Both the position numbers and the translations under genes were made by a program. A DNA stretch of 64,000 nucleotides from Streptomyces aquilus (lineage in GTDB: Bacteria > Actinomycetota > Actinomycetes > Streptomycetales > Streptomycetaceae): contig NZ_CP034463.1 of the NCBI RefSeq assembly GCF_003955715.1, positions 3,410,001-3,474,000 on the forward strand, written 5' to 3'. The notes beneath the pieces were generated by a model that did no database searches, was not told the origin of the DNA, and saw nothing but the letters and a program-made list of their open reading frames with translations. Below are positions 55,622 to 63,462 of this stretch, piece by piece. Within the stretch, counting starts at the first letter, position 1. Every line of letters starts with the position of its first letter.

Positions 55622-56038
55622 ATGCCCAAGCTCAGACATCTCGCCGTGCCCGCCCTCGTCGCCGGGGCCCTCGTGGTCGGGACGGCGGGTTCGTCCTTCG
55701 CGGCCGACATCTACACGGCCAGCTCCAGCAACTCCTGTGGTGCCGCGTACTTCTACGACGACGGCGACACCTTCAAGATCCTCGACGTCTGCTCGGACGG
55801 CAAGGGCGTGCGCCTTCAGTACACCAACCCCACCACGGGCAACCCCTCCACGAGCGACACGAAGATCCACGTGGACTACACCGGCGGCTACACCGGGTGG
55901 AGCATCTCCAACGCCTACATCTACGACACCGACATGAACGAGGCCGCCTGCTTCTACTTCCGCGTCGGCCACGTCGACAACGGCTCGTACGTGAGCGGCT
56001 CGTACGGCGGCTGGAACCTGGCCTGCGCGGCCAACTGA
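55622..56038 (+). CDS. Small secreted cysteine-containing protein
   Basis: 138 residues with a clear Sec signal (cleavage near SSFAAD, residue 27). The mature 110 residues are rich in Asn, Ser, Thr, Tyr and Gly and contain four cysteines (SCGAAYF, DVCSDG, AACFYF, LACAAN), enough for two disulfides; the beta-strand pattern suggests a small beta-sandwich. No family recognised. AAGGAG precedes the ATG. It is convergent with the protease-NACHT gene, separated by a terminator, so joint regulation is unlikely. Confidence 0.8.
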   Translation: MPKLRHLAVPALVAGALVVGTAGSSFAADIYTASSSNSCGAAYFYDDGDTFKILDVCSDGKGVRLQYTNPTTGNPSTSDTKIHVDYTGGYTGWSISNAYIYDTDMNEAACFYFRVGHVDNGSYVSGSYGGWNLACAAN

Positions 56039-56048
56039 CGGACAGCGC

Positions 56049-56078
56049 GCCCCCGTTCGGGTTCGACGGAACGGGGGC
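56049..56078. terminator. Bidirectional terminator
   Basis: A perfect 10-bp inverted repeat GCCCCCGTTC / GAACGGGGGC with a 10-nt loop between the convergent secreted-protein and NACHT genes. Confidence 0.75.
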
Positions 56079-56102
56079 ACGCTCGATGCCACGACCGCGG
56101 TA

Positions 56103-59100
56103 TCAGCACCGCAGGCGGTCGCCGAAGGCTTCCGCGCCCACGATGACGGCCTTTCTCGGCCCGGAGTTCCAGAGGTCGATGCGCAGGTCGGTCATGTCGT
56201 GCAGGGGGCGCAGGTCGAGGCTTCCCCCTCCGACCAGCTCCAGGCCCAGTCGCCTGAGCTGCGGGAAGAGAGCCCTGAGCGGTGCGATGTCGGTGTACTG
56301 CTCCAGACCGGTAAGCATCAGCCGCTCGATGTGCGGGAGCGGATCCAGCGACCTCAGGGTCGAGATCGAGTCGACAGCCAGCGCGATCCGAGTGAGCCGC
56401 GGCGCGTGAGCGGAGGCTGCCAGGGTCCAGGCGGGGCTGTGGGAGAACCCCTCGACTGTCAGCGACCGCAGATTCGACCATTCCTCCAGGAAGTCGAGCC
56501 GTCGCAGATGTTCGGCCCCGATCTCCAAGTGGTGCACGTCCGGCTGTGGTTCGAGGGCCACGGTGGTCCCGCCCCCGATCAGCTGGAGCTCGGTGAGGTC
56601 AAGGTCGCGCAGCACGGACAGGTCCGAAAGGGCTGAGCAATCCTGTAGTGCGACTCTGCGCAGTTCCTCTCGGCTGCGGAGAAACGCGAGATCTTTGACG
56701 GCCCCATTGCCGCAGAGCGTGAGTGATGCAAGGTGCTGTACGGGAAGGTGTGCGTCAAGCTGCCTCGCGGTGTACGAGCCCCGCACGGTGAGCCTGGCGA
56801 CGGAACCGAGCCGGGGCAGTCGTACGAGCGCCGCTTCCTTGTCGACGATCAGGTCGAACAGGTCGGCCCCTTCGAGGACTTCCGCGGTGTACTCCTCCAG
56901 CGGCTGGAGGTCCCAGACCCCCGCCACTTCGCTGCGGACGAGCCGGTCCGGATGGAACGCGCACTGTCTCAGCTTGCGCCGTGACTTCGGGCTGCGCACC
57001 CGGCCGAGGAGTCGCACCGTGTTCAGGGCCACACGCTCTCTCAGCTCATCCCCGTCCGGCAGCACTCCGACGACCCAGTCCCCCAGGCCCGCGAGCTCCT
57101 CGACCTCCCCGCCGTCCCGTGGCGGCATGAGGGCATCCACCCGGCCCTTCACCGCCTCCATCAGGGACTGGTTCAAGGTCTGGACGTTGATCGCACACCG
57201 CGCCGCCAGGAGGTGGAGCTGGTACTTCTCCTGTCTGTTCGGGGCGGCATCCCCGAGATCCACGAGGGCGGTGATGAGCTTGAAGGCATCCGGCCGTGAC
57301 ATGTGGCCGACAGCCAGCACGATCACGTCCTGCCAAGCCTCGTTGCGGACCTGCTCCAGGAGTTCCAGGAAGTAGCCGCTCTCATGAAACTCCTTGGCCG
57401 CCAGGAAGTCCTGGAATGTGCGGTGGATGAACTGGAACGCGTCGTCGGTCCGTTCCTGGAGCAGTCCGCTGCGGTCCAGCAGGAAGCGCAGCACCCGCTC
57501 GGGTGGCCCCTGTTCCCCGACCTGAGGCATGTCCCGCACGGCGAGAGCCAGTTGCTGGACGGCCTGGTCGTAGGTCATCTGCTGCTGTCCCGTACGCACC
57601 AGCCAGATGGCCAACCGCTGAAGCAGGGCGTGCTGTTCGTCGGAGTCCAGCCGGATGGGGTCGGCGTGCAGGACGCCCCGCCCCGCGTCCCGTCCGCCCA
57701 GGAGCATGGCGAGTGCGGCCCTGTAGAGCTGCCAGCGGGTGGTGGGCAGCAGGCCTCGACGGCGCCGGTGCAGGGCGCAGATCACGGCTGCCAACAGCGG
57801 CGTGCGGGCGAGGTCGCGCAGCGCGGTGTTCCGCTCCAACTGGTGGGCGAGGTCCTGTTCCAGGGAGGTGAGGAGTTCGTCCTCCGTCCGGCCACATTCG
57901 GTGCGTGCGGCGTTGTGCCAGGCCTCCACGAAGGCGTGAATGTCGGCGTCGCTCATCGGCAGGAGGGTCAGCTCGGCGAAGCCGTCCCCTTCTAGCCAGT
58001 TCTTGTCGACCGCGTTGGGGCGCACGGTTGCCAGGCAGCGTGTGCCGGGATAGCGGTCGAGGAGTGCGGCGAGCGAGCGCCGCGCCCCTTCTCGCTCCGC
58101 TGCCGGAACCTCGTCCAAGCCGTCCACCAGGAGCAGCCCGCGACGGGCCTCCAGCACACGGTGCACCCAGCCTTCCGGCTCCCCGTCCGTGAGGGTCCGT
58201 CCAGCGGCCAGGAGCTCCGACGGCTTGGGAAAGCGTCCGCCGCGGGCATGCACCTCGCGCAGGGGGACCACGAAGGGGATGAGGCCGTTCAGATCGGTGA
58301 GATCCGCGTCCAGACTGCCGACCGCGGCATGGGCGGCGAGCCACCAGACGAGGGTCGTCTTGCCGGCACCCGCCTCGCCGCGGAGCAGGGCGCGAGGCCG
58401 GTCCGCCAGCAGTGCCTCCACACGCTGAGGATTGCCCCAGAGCGGGCGCGGCCGTCTCGGTATGCCGGCAGCGTACGAGGACGAGCGCGCGGGAGCCTCC
58501 GCCCGCAGGCTCAGATAGGCCGTGTCCAGGTCCCACCGGGACTCTCTCCGCCCCAGTTCCTCGATGCCGAAGATCTCCGTCTTGCGGTACTGGGATCTCA
58601 GGTCCTTCGCGTACCGGTCCTCGAAGCGCTCGTCCTCGGGGTGCACCTCGGTGATCTGTTCCTGCCAGGTACCGCGGAGCTTCAGCGAGCCAAGGTCGAC
58701 GAGGGCCGAAATCGGTACTCCCTCGATCCTGAGATGCCGGCGCGCCTGGGGCACCTGGGTCACTATGCCGAGCAGTACGGGGCCCGCGAAGATCGGGGCA
58801 CCGGACAGCCCGGCGAGGGGAGACATCGTCACGTCCTCTGGTTCGTCCGCGGCCGGCTGGTCGAGTTCGCAGGTGAGGGCGCCCTTGATCCGTCCGGCCA
58901 TCGGCAGCACGGTGGCCCGGTACTGGTCGTACTCCAGATCCTCGCCATGCTCCCCGTAGCGCTGATTCCATGGAAACCCGACGATCTCGCAGAGCGGCAG
59001 TGCGGCCCCGGTGGCGACCCTGCCGTGTCTAAGACGGCCCATGGGCGCCGCCCGCTGGGCGCTGATCACGTCCGTCGTCGCGATCAACACCACGGCATCG

Positions 59101-59294
59101 ATCTTCTTGCCCGCCCAGTGGACGTCGCACAACACGGGCCGGCTGGACGAAGGATGGATCACCTCGATCCGCTTGCCGTCCCCCACCACATGCCACGCCG
59201 TGAGCACCCGCCGCCGGTCCAGCAGCACCCCGCTGCCCTGCCCCCGCTCGCCCCGTACCACGACGACCCGGTCCAGGGCCCGCCCCCCGATCAC
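56103..59294 (-). CDS. Trypsin-like protease / NACHT NTPase / leucine-rich-repeat-like STAND protein
   Basis: 1063 residues in three parts. Residues 1-200 form a chymotrypsin-fold protease with all three catalytic residues: His35 (TAWHVV), Asp66 (KIDAVVL) and Ser164 (GLSGAP). Residues 285-720 form a NACHT ATPase: Walker A GEAGAGKTT (306-314), Walker B LLLVDGLDE (387-395) with the NACHT-typical paired acidics, then helical domains. Residues 840-1050 contain leucine-spaced strands (LASLTLCGNG, LRSLTVEG, IERLMLTGLEQYTDIAPLRAL) that look like irregular LRRs, a sensor region. This architecture belongs to the STAND class linked to phage defence and programmed death. GTG 59294 overlaps the Trypco2 stop (GTGA), so both are produced together. 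Confidence 0.9.
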   Translation of the reverse strand: MIGGRALDRVVVVRGERGQGSGVLLDRRRVLTAWHVVGDGKRIEVIHPSSSRPVLCDVHWAGKKIDAVVLIATTDVISAQRAAPMGRLRHGRVATGAALPLCEIVGFPWNQRYGEHGEDLEYDQYRATVLPMAGRIKGALTCELDQPAADEPEDVTMSPLAGLSGAPIFAGPVLLGIVTQVPQARRHLRIEGVPISALVDLGSLKLRGTWQEQITEVHPEDERFEDRYAKDLRSQYRKTEIFGIEELGRRESRWDLDTAYLSLRAEAPARSSSYAAGIPRRPRPLWGNPQRVEALLADRPRALLRGEAGAGKTTLVWWLAAHAAVGSLDADLTDLNGLIPFVVPLREVHARGGRFPKPSELLAAGRTLTDGEPEGWVHRVLEARRGLLLVDGLDEVPAAEREGARRSLAALLDRYPGTRCLATVRPNAVDKNWLEGDGFAELTLLPMSDADIHAFVEAWHNAARTECGRTEDELLTSLEQDLAHQLERNTALRDLARTPLLAAVICALHRRRRGLLPTTRWQLYRAALAMLLGGRDAGRGVLHADPIRLDSDEQHALLQRLAIWLVRTGQQQMTYDQAVQQLALAVRDMPQVGEQGPPERVLRFLLDRSGLLQERTDDAFQFIHRTFQDFLAAKEFHESGYFLELLEQVRNEAWQDVIVLAVGHMSRPDAFKLITALVDLGDAAPNRQEKYQLHLLAARCAINVQTLNQSLMEAVKGRVDALMPPRDGGEVEELAGLGDWVVGVLPDGDELRERVALNTVRLLGRVRSPKSRRKLRQCAFHPDRLVRSEVAGVWDLQPLEEYTAEVLEGADLFDLIVDKEAALVRLPRLGSVARLTVRGSYTARQLDAHLPVQHLASLTLCGNGAVKDLAFLRSREELRRVALQDCSALSDLSVLRDLDLTELQLIGGGTTVALEPQPDVHHLEIGAEHLRRLDFLEEWSNLRSLTVEGFSHSPAWTLAASAHAPRLTRIALAVDSISTLRSLDPLPHIERLMLTGLEQYTDIAPLRALFPQLRRLGLELVGGGSLDLRPLHDMTDLRIDLWNSGPRKAVIVGAEAFGDRLRC

Positions 59295-59629
59295 CGCTCG
59301 TCATCACCTCGCCCGAACCGGCCGACGCTCCCCCGGTTCTCGTTCCGCACCTTCCACGGTTGCCCGGTCCGGGCGTCGAGGGCCTTCAGCGTGACGGTCA
59401 CCCGATGCGTACGGGTCGTGTCGCCGCCCCCGTCGACCCCGCCCTCGACGACCCACGCCTTCACCTTGACCCCGCCCTTGACCTCTTTGCGCAGCTCAAC
59501 CCCGAACTCCAGCTCGATGTCCCCCACTTCGAAGGTCACGTCCTGGCCGGAGGAACGGCTCGCCGCGGTGATGAGTTCGTCTCGCACGGCCTGCACGGCG
59601 TCGGCCAGCTCGATCCGGTTGTCGCTCAT
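59291..59629 (-). CDS. Trypco2-like (trypsin-co-occurring) domain protein
   Basis: 112 residues, small and soluble. The first half ELADAVQAVRDELITAASRSSGQDVTFEVGDIELEF and the following strand pair match what I recall of Trypco2, a domain repeatedly found beside trypsin-like proteases in predicted conflict systems. It precedes and overlaps the protease-NACHT gene by 4 nt. It may be the substrate, adaptor or inhibitor of the protease; none of these is shown. TAGCTT ends 6 nt before the ATG, so the operon is possibly leaderless. Confidence 0.78.
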   Translation of the reverse strand: MSDNRIELADAVQAVRDELITAASRSSGQDVTFEVGDIELEFGVELRKEVKGGVKVKAWVVEGGVDGGGDTTRTHRVTVTLKALDARTGQPWKVRNENRGSVGRFGRGDDER

Positions 59630-59792
59630 GCGGCCAAGCTAGCGGCTGCTCGCCGCCACCACGGGCGGCATGCGGAAGACCCGGCCCCCTGAAGGGTCGC
59701 GTCCGGATCCTGTCTCGCAAGGAACTTGACGGTCTCTCACTTTGCCGAACTGACAGCCCATCAACAGCAAGCACTCCTACGGTGCCGTGTTC

Positions 59793-60560
59793 ATGACAGA
59801 CACTTCGGAAGCAACCCCCACCCCGGTCGGGCGCCGTACCGTTCTGATCGCAACCGGCGCCACGGCAGCGGCAGTTGCCGTGGGCACCACAGTGCCCGAA
59901 GCCCCCACAGCCGACGCGGCCGACGCCTCCCCCGTCGCCGCCGCGGCCGTCTGCACCCTCACGAAGGAGATGACCGAAGGCCCCTACTACCTGGACGGCG
60001 CGCTCGTCCGCTCCGACATCCGCGAGACGAAGACCGGCTTCGTGCTGAAGCTGGCGCTGACCGTCGTCAACGACGACACCTGCGCGCCGATCCCCAACGC
60101 CCTCGTGGAGATCTGGCACGCCGACGTGCTCGGCGAGTACTCCGGCTACGTCGGCAACAACGGCCACAACGAGGCCGACAACGGCACGTTCCTGCGGGGC
60201 GGCGTCCTCACCGACGCCGGCGGCGTCGCCACCATCACCACGGTGTACCCGGGTTGGTACCGGGGCCGCTGCGTCCACATCCACGTCAAGGTCCACACCG
60301 GCGTGACCCTCACCTCGGACGGCTCCTTCACCGGCGGCACCGAAGTCCACACCGGCCAGCTGTTCTTCGACGAGGCGATCACCGCGCGAGTGGGCGCGCT
60401 GTCCCCGTACTCGGCGAACACGGTCACGCGGACGACCCTGGCCCAGGACTCGATCTACGACGACGGGGGCGCGGCGTCGGGGTTGCTGACCCTGAAGGCC
60501 ATCGGCAGCTCCCCGTCGTCGGGGTACACCGGGACGCTGACGCTGGGCGTCGAGGTCTGA
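59793..60560 (+). CDS. Secreted intradiol ring-cleavage dioxygenase
   Basis: 255 residues. The N-terminus has GRRTVLIATGATAAAVAVG, a twin-arginine-type signal. The catalytic domain has the intradiol iron site: Tyr in EGPYYLDG and Tyr-His-His in WYRGRCVHIHV. It should cleave catechol-type aromatics between the hydroxyls, here outside the cell, perhaps on lignin- or humus-derived phenols. ATG 59793 was preferred to a GTG two codons earlier. It diverges from the Trypco2 gene and is followed by a terminator. Confidence 0.88.
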   Translation: MTDTSEATPTPVGRRTVLIATGATAAAVAVGTTVPEAPTADAADASPVAAAAVCTLTKEMTEGPYYLDGALVRSDIRETKTGFVLKLALTVVNDDTCAPIPNALVEIWHADVLGEYSGYVGNNGHNEADNGTFLRGGVLTDAGGVATITTVYPGWYRGRCVHIHVKVHTGVTLTSDGSFTGGTEVHTGQLFFDEAITARVGALSPYSANTVTRTTLAQDSIYDDGGAASGLLTLKAIGSSPSSGYTGTLTLGVEV

Positions 60561-60595
60561 CACCAGAACTCAGCCCCGGCACATCCCGAGCACAG

Positions 60596-60629
60596 GCCGC
60601 GCCCGGCTTCTTCCAGCGGGCGCGGCTTT
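60596..60629 (+). terminator. Terminator after the dioxygenase gene
   Basis: A perfect 10-bp stem GCCGCGCCCG / CGGGCGCGGC with an 11-nt loop followed by TTT. Confidence 0.8.
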
Positions 60630-60785
60630 CGTACGTCGATGACAGCGCCGGCGCGGGTGTCGGCGACCGGCGAGTTGTGCGGGACGCCCCGGCGCTGGAG
60701 CGGGCGGAGCAGGGGTCGGGGACGCGGAGGAGGGGTCGGGGATCAGGCCCCGCACCTCACCCTCTCCCCCTCGGCTTGACCTGCT

Positions 60786-60799
60786 GTGATCAGGGTCAC
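60786..60799. promoter_or_regulatory. Crp-like site GTG-N6-GTCAC
   Basis: Matches GTG-N6-GNCAC and lies 197 nt upstream of the next gene. Weak evidence on its own. Confidence 0.25.
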
Positions 60800-60887
60800 G
60801 ACCCCAAAGCGGGACCGTCCGATTAGTCCCCTGTTCGCAGGAAGTCCATGGCGGCTACTGTCTCGCCTCACTGATCGACTTCTGGCT

Positions 60888-60959
60888 ATGAGATTTCCGG
60901 AGATCCCCTCGTGGAGCACTCTGCTTTCGAGCCGTGACGGCGACGGCGGCGTGCCCTGA
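60888..60959 (+). CDS. Possible 23-residue leader peptide
   Basis: A short frame MRFPEIPSWSTLLSSRDGD... ending 2 nt before an ATG of the downstream frame. No ribosome site is obvious and codon evidence is too short to judge. It could be a translated leader or chance. Confidence 0.2.
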   Translation: MRFPEIPSWSTLLSSRDGDGGVP

Positions 60960-60982
60960 CCATGATCGATCGACGGAGTGTC

Positions 60983-61270
60983 GTGTCTTCGAAGCTTGCA
61001 GGCAAGGTAGTCGCGCGGGCCCAGGAATTTCTGAGGCCCGGTGAACAGGTCCGGCGGGTGGTGATCGCCCAGGGCGGGATCAACCCTCGACTTCAGATCG
61101 CCTTCCTCATGGTCGCGTTCATCGGGGTGATCGCCCGGCTGCCGCAGGGGACGAGGATCGGCCCGATGTCCGGAACCTGGGCGCAGATCGAGCTGGCTGG
61201 TGAGCGGCTGTGGGTGCACAAGAAGTGGCAGGGGGACGCGGCCGCGTTCACGCCCGTTCAGCTCGGGTAG
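60983..61270 (+). CDS. Small conserved membrane-associated protein, possibly internally shortened
   Basis: 95 residues. The N-terminus SSKLAGKVVARAQEFLRPGEQVRRVVIAQGG is charged; one hydrophobic stretch follows (LQIAFLMVAFIGVIA) and the end reads LPQGTRIGPMSGTWAQIELAGERLWVHKKWQGD. As I remember them, related Streptomyces proteins carry about 40 more residues between these blocks, so an internal deletion is possible. GTG 60983 was preferred because CGGAG precedes it; an in-frame ATG at 60962 is the alternative. Function unknown. Confidence 0.6.
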   Translation: MSSKLAGKVVARAQEFLRPGEQVRRVVIAQGGINPRLQIAFLMVAFIGVIARLPQGTRIGPMSGTWAQIELAGERLWVHKKWQGDAAAFTPVQLG

Positions 61271-61308
61271 CGCCGGGTTTCTGGCGGCGACGTCGGTGGC
61301 GAATTGAA

Positions 61309-62049
61309 ATGACTCCTGAAACGCGTGTCATGGCGCGATTCCGCGCTTGGGGTGTTGACGAACGGCATACGGCACAGGCGGCGCTGGTTTTCCGGGTGCT
61401 GGCGCTGGTCGTGCTGGCTGCCGGATTCCTGGGCCTGTGTTCCAGCCTGTTCCCGGCACGAGCCGGGGTTCCCGAGCTGTTGCGGGACCTGCGGAGCGGG
61501 GACGCGTCCGTCGTGCAGGTCACCAGTCCGGACGTCGGTGAGGTGCGGGTCTTCTGGTCCACCGGATTTCTGGGGGATCACGCGTTCACCTACCACGACG
61601 ACCTCAGCCTCCCGGGGGCGGAAGCCGAGCACTTCACGGCGGACGTCAAAGAGCGGTTGGGCGAGCAAGCGGCCGGCGTGACCTTCGAGGAGGGTGATCG
61701 GTTCGACGCCCTGGGCTTCCTGGATGTCCTCGTCCCCCTCATGTACTGGTTCGTCATGCCGCACTTCGCCTGGCCCGTGGCCGCCTGCTGTCTCGTCGCG
61801 GTCGTCGACATGGTGGCCAGACGGGACCTTCGTACCCCGAGCGCCGGCTACTGGCTGCTCGCCTCGGTCGTCTTCGGCTTCGGCTTTCCGGCGTACCTCT
61901 GGTCGGAACCCCGGCCGCTGTGGTCCCGCCGCACCCCCGCCCCGGGAGACCGGCCAGGCATGACCGGCCTCCGGGTGGCGGGGGCTACCGCCTGTTGGGC
62001 GGGGGTGGGCGTGGCCGTGATGGTGGCCGTGGCCCTCGGGCGACAGTGA
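61309..62049 (+). CDS. Uncharacterised membrane protein
   Basis: 246 residues. One hydrophobic segment near residues 22-42, an extracellular-type domain to about 130 (SGDASVVQVTSPDVGEVRVFW), then three more helices (around 140-170, 182-202 and 225-245). No family recognised. Its ATG has only a weak upstream GGTGG; another ATG seven codons in is possible. It starts 38 bp after the small membrane protein gene and may be co-transcribed. Confidence 0.65.
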   Translation: MTPETRVMARFRAWGVDERHTAQAALVFRVLALVVLAAGFLGLCSSLFPARAGVPELLRDLRSGDASVVQVTSPDVGEVRVFWSTGFLGDHAFTYHDDLSLPGAEAEHFTADVKERLGEQAAGVTFEEGDRFDALGFLDVLVPLMYWFVMPHFAWPVAACCLVAVVDMVARRDLRTPSAGYWLLASVVFGFGFPAYLWSEPRPLWSRRTPAPGDRPGMTGLRVAGATACWAGVGVAVMVAVALGRQ

Positions 62050-62064
62050 CGGACTACGTCAGCG

Positions 62065-62721
62065 TCACTTCTCCGGGCACTCCTTCCACGCCAGGTGGTA
62101 CACCGTGCTGATGTCGCCGTCCGTCGAGTCCATCGTCATGAAGCTGACCTTGTTCGCGGACGTCGACCCCGCCGCGACCCTCAGCTCCGTGTTGATGTTG
62201 AAGTTGCGCTGGACTCCGCAGGGTGCCCAGACCAGTTGGGCCCAGTCGGTCGTGTCGGTGGCCTGCCAGTTGTCGTTGTAGGGGCCGTTGAAGGGGTGGG
62301 AGCGGGACGCGGTGTTCGGGGAGCCCTGGAAGTAGTACGAGGCTCTCTGGGTGCCGGTCGCGCCGGACTGGAGGGCGGCGAAGCCTCGGTAGTCCGCGCT
62401 GGCGATGGCGTACGTGAAGCCCTGAGGGACGTGGACGATGAGGTTCAGCTGGCAGTTCCTGCGGAACGCCGTCGGGTCCGAGCCGCCGCCCGCCTGGGCG
62501 AGGTAGTCGCTGTACGTCACCGTGAAGGCCGTGTTGTCCTCGGAGACGGCCACCGCCGTCGTCCCGGCGGGGCAGCCGCTGCCGTTCACCGTCGCCACCT
62601 TGATGACGATCTTGTCCGGCGGCGGGTCCTCGAACCCGCCGGACGAGGTGGCGGCCTGGGCCGGTAGTGCCGTGGTGAGCAGAGCGGCTACCGCACCGCT
62701 CAGCAGGAGCCCACGAGTCAT
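62065..62721 (-). CDS. Secreted DUF4360 protein
   Basis: 218 residues with a Sec signal (cleavage near PAQAA, residue 24). The mature protein matches DUF4360: GSGCPAGTTAVAVSEDNTAFTVTYSDY near the start, then RRNCQLNLIVHVPQGFTYAIASADYRGFA. Four cysteines probably form two disulfides. The family is a secreted beta-rich protein of unknown role in streptomycetes and fungi. GGAGAG precedes ATG 62721. Confidence 0.85.
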   Translation of the reverse strand: MTRGLLLSGAVAALLTTALPAQAATSSGGFEDPPPDKIVIKVATVNGSGCPAGTTAVAVSEDNTAFTVTYSDYLAQAGGGSDPTAFRRNCQLNLIVHVPQGFTYAIASADYRGFAALQSGATGTQRASYYFQGSPNTASRSHPFNGPYNDNWQATDTTDWAQLVWAPCGVQRNFNINTELRVAAGSTSANKVSFMTMDSTDGDISTVYHLAWKECPEK

Positions 62722-62898
62722 GGTCTCTCCGTAACAGTTGGGGGGTGGCTGACGTGCCACCCGGACCGTAGGGACAGACCGGCGCCGCGGACAGGACGAA
62801 CTCAAGCCATTCACAGGTGCGGTTTTCACAGCATCTTCACAGTGTCCGACCTCTGCCGATACGTGAGGACGGCGGCCCACAGCGCGGCCTCAGAACAC

Positions 62899-63369
62899 TC
62901 AGGGGTTCTCCCAGGCCGCCGGCTCCGCCGCCAGCTGCTGCACCGGCGTCGGCAGTGCGTCCGCCGCGATGTCCGCGATCGACACGCCCTCCAGGATGCG
63001 GCGCACATTCGCGCGAAGAGCGATCCACAGGGGCAGGAGCGGCTGCGCCGAGCCCGTGTAGGCCAGGCCCGTCGGCCGTTCGCCCCGTACCGACACGATC
63101 GGGCCGTCGACCGCCCGGATCACGTCGGCCACCGTGATCTCGGCCGCGTCCCGGGCCAGCGTGTAGCCGCCGTTGCCGCCGCGCCTGCTGTCGACGACGC
63201 CTCCGCGGCGCAGGTCGCCGAGGATGCCTTCGAGGAACTTGTGCGGAATGTCCTGGGCGAGGGCGATGGTCTCCGCCTTCACGGGAGTCTTCACAGGTCC
63301 GCCGCCCTGTCGTACGGCGAGCTCCAGTACCGCTCGTACCGCGTAGTCCGCCCGTGCCGAGATCCTCAT
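62899..63369 (-). CDS. Rrf2 family transcriptional regulator without cysteines
   Basis: 156 residues with the Rrf2 winged helix (MRISARADYAVRAVLELA, then IPHKFLEGILGDLRRGGVVDSRRGGNGGY). Fe-S members such as IscR and NsrR use three cysteines; this protein has none, so it should sense something other than an iron-sulfur cluster, as CymR does. ATG 63369 was chosen because CACAAT ends 7 nt upstream; another ATG three codons earlier would overlap that promoter. Divergent from the GH35 gene. Confidence 0.85.
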   Translation of the reverse strand: MRISARADYAVRAVLELAVRQGGGPVKTPVKAETIALAQDIPHKFLEGILGDLRRGGVVDSRRGGNGGYTLARDAAEITVADVIRAVDGPIVSVRGERPTGLAYTGSAQPLLPLWIALRANVRRILEGVSIADIAADALPTPVQQLAAEPAAWENP

Positions 63370-63462
63370 ACGGACCATTGTGAGGCGTGCCGCCCCGGGC
63401 ATGGAGAATGGTCCCTCACTCGCGTCCCGGGAAACGCAGGCACAACAGGAGGCGACGCTCGC

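Larger units (their letters stand above)
60630..60982. other. Gap before the small membrane protein gene
   Basis: About 350 bp. It contains a Crp-like site (60786-60799) and a possible 23-codon reading frame at 60888-60959. The rest shows no gene or repeat I can support. Confidence 0.5.
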
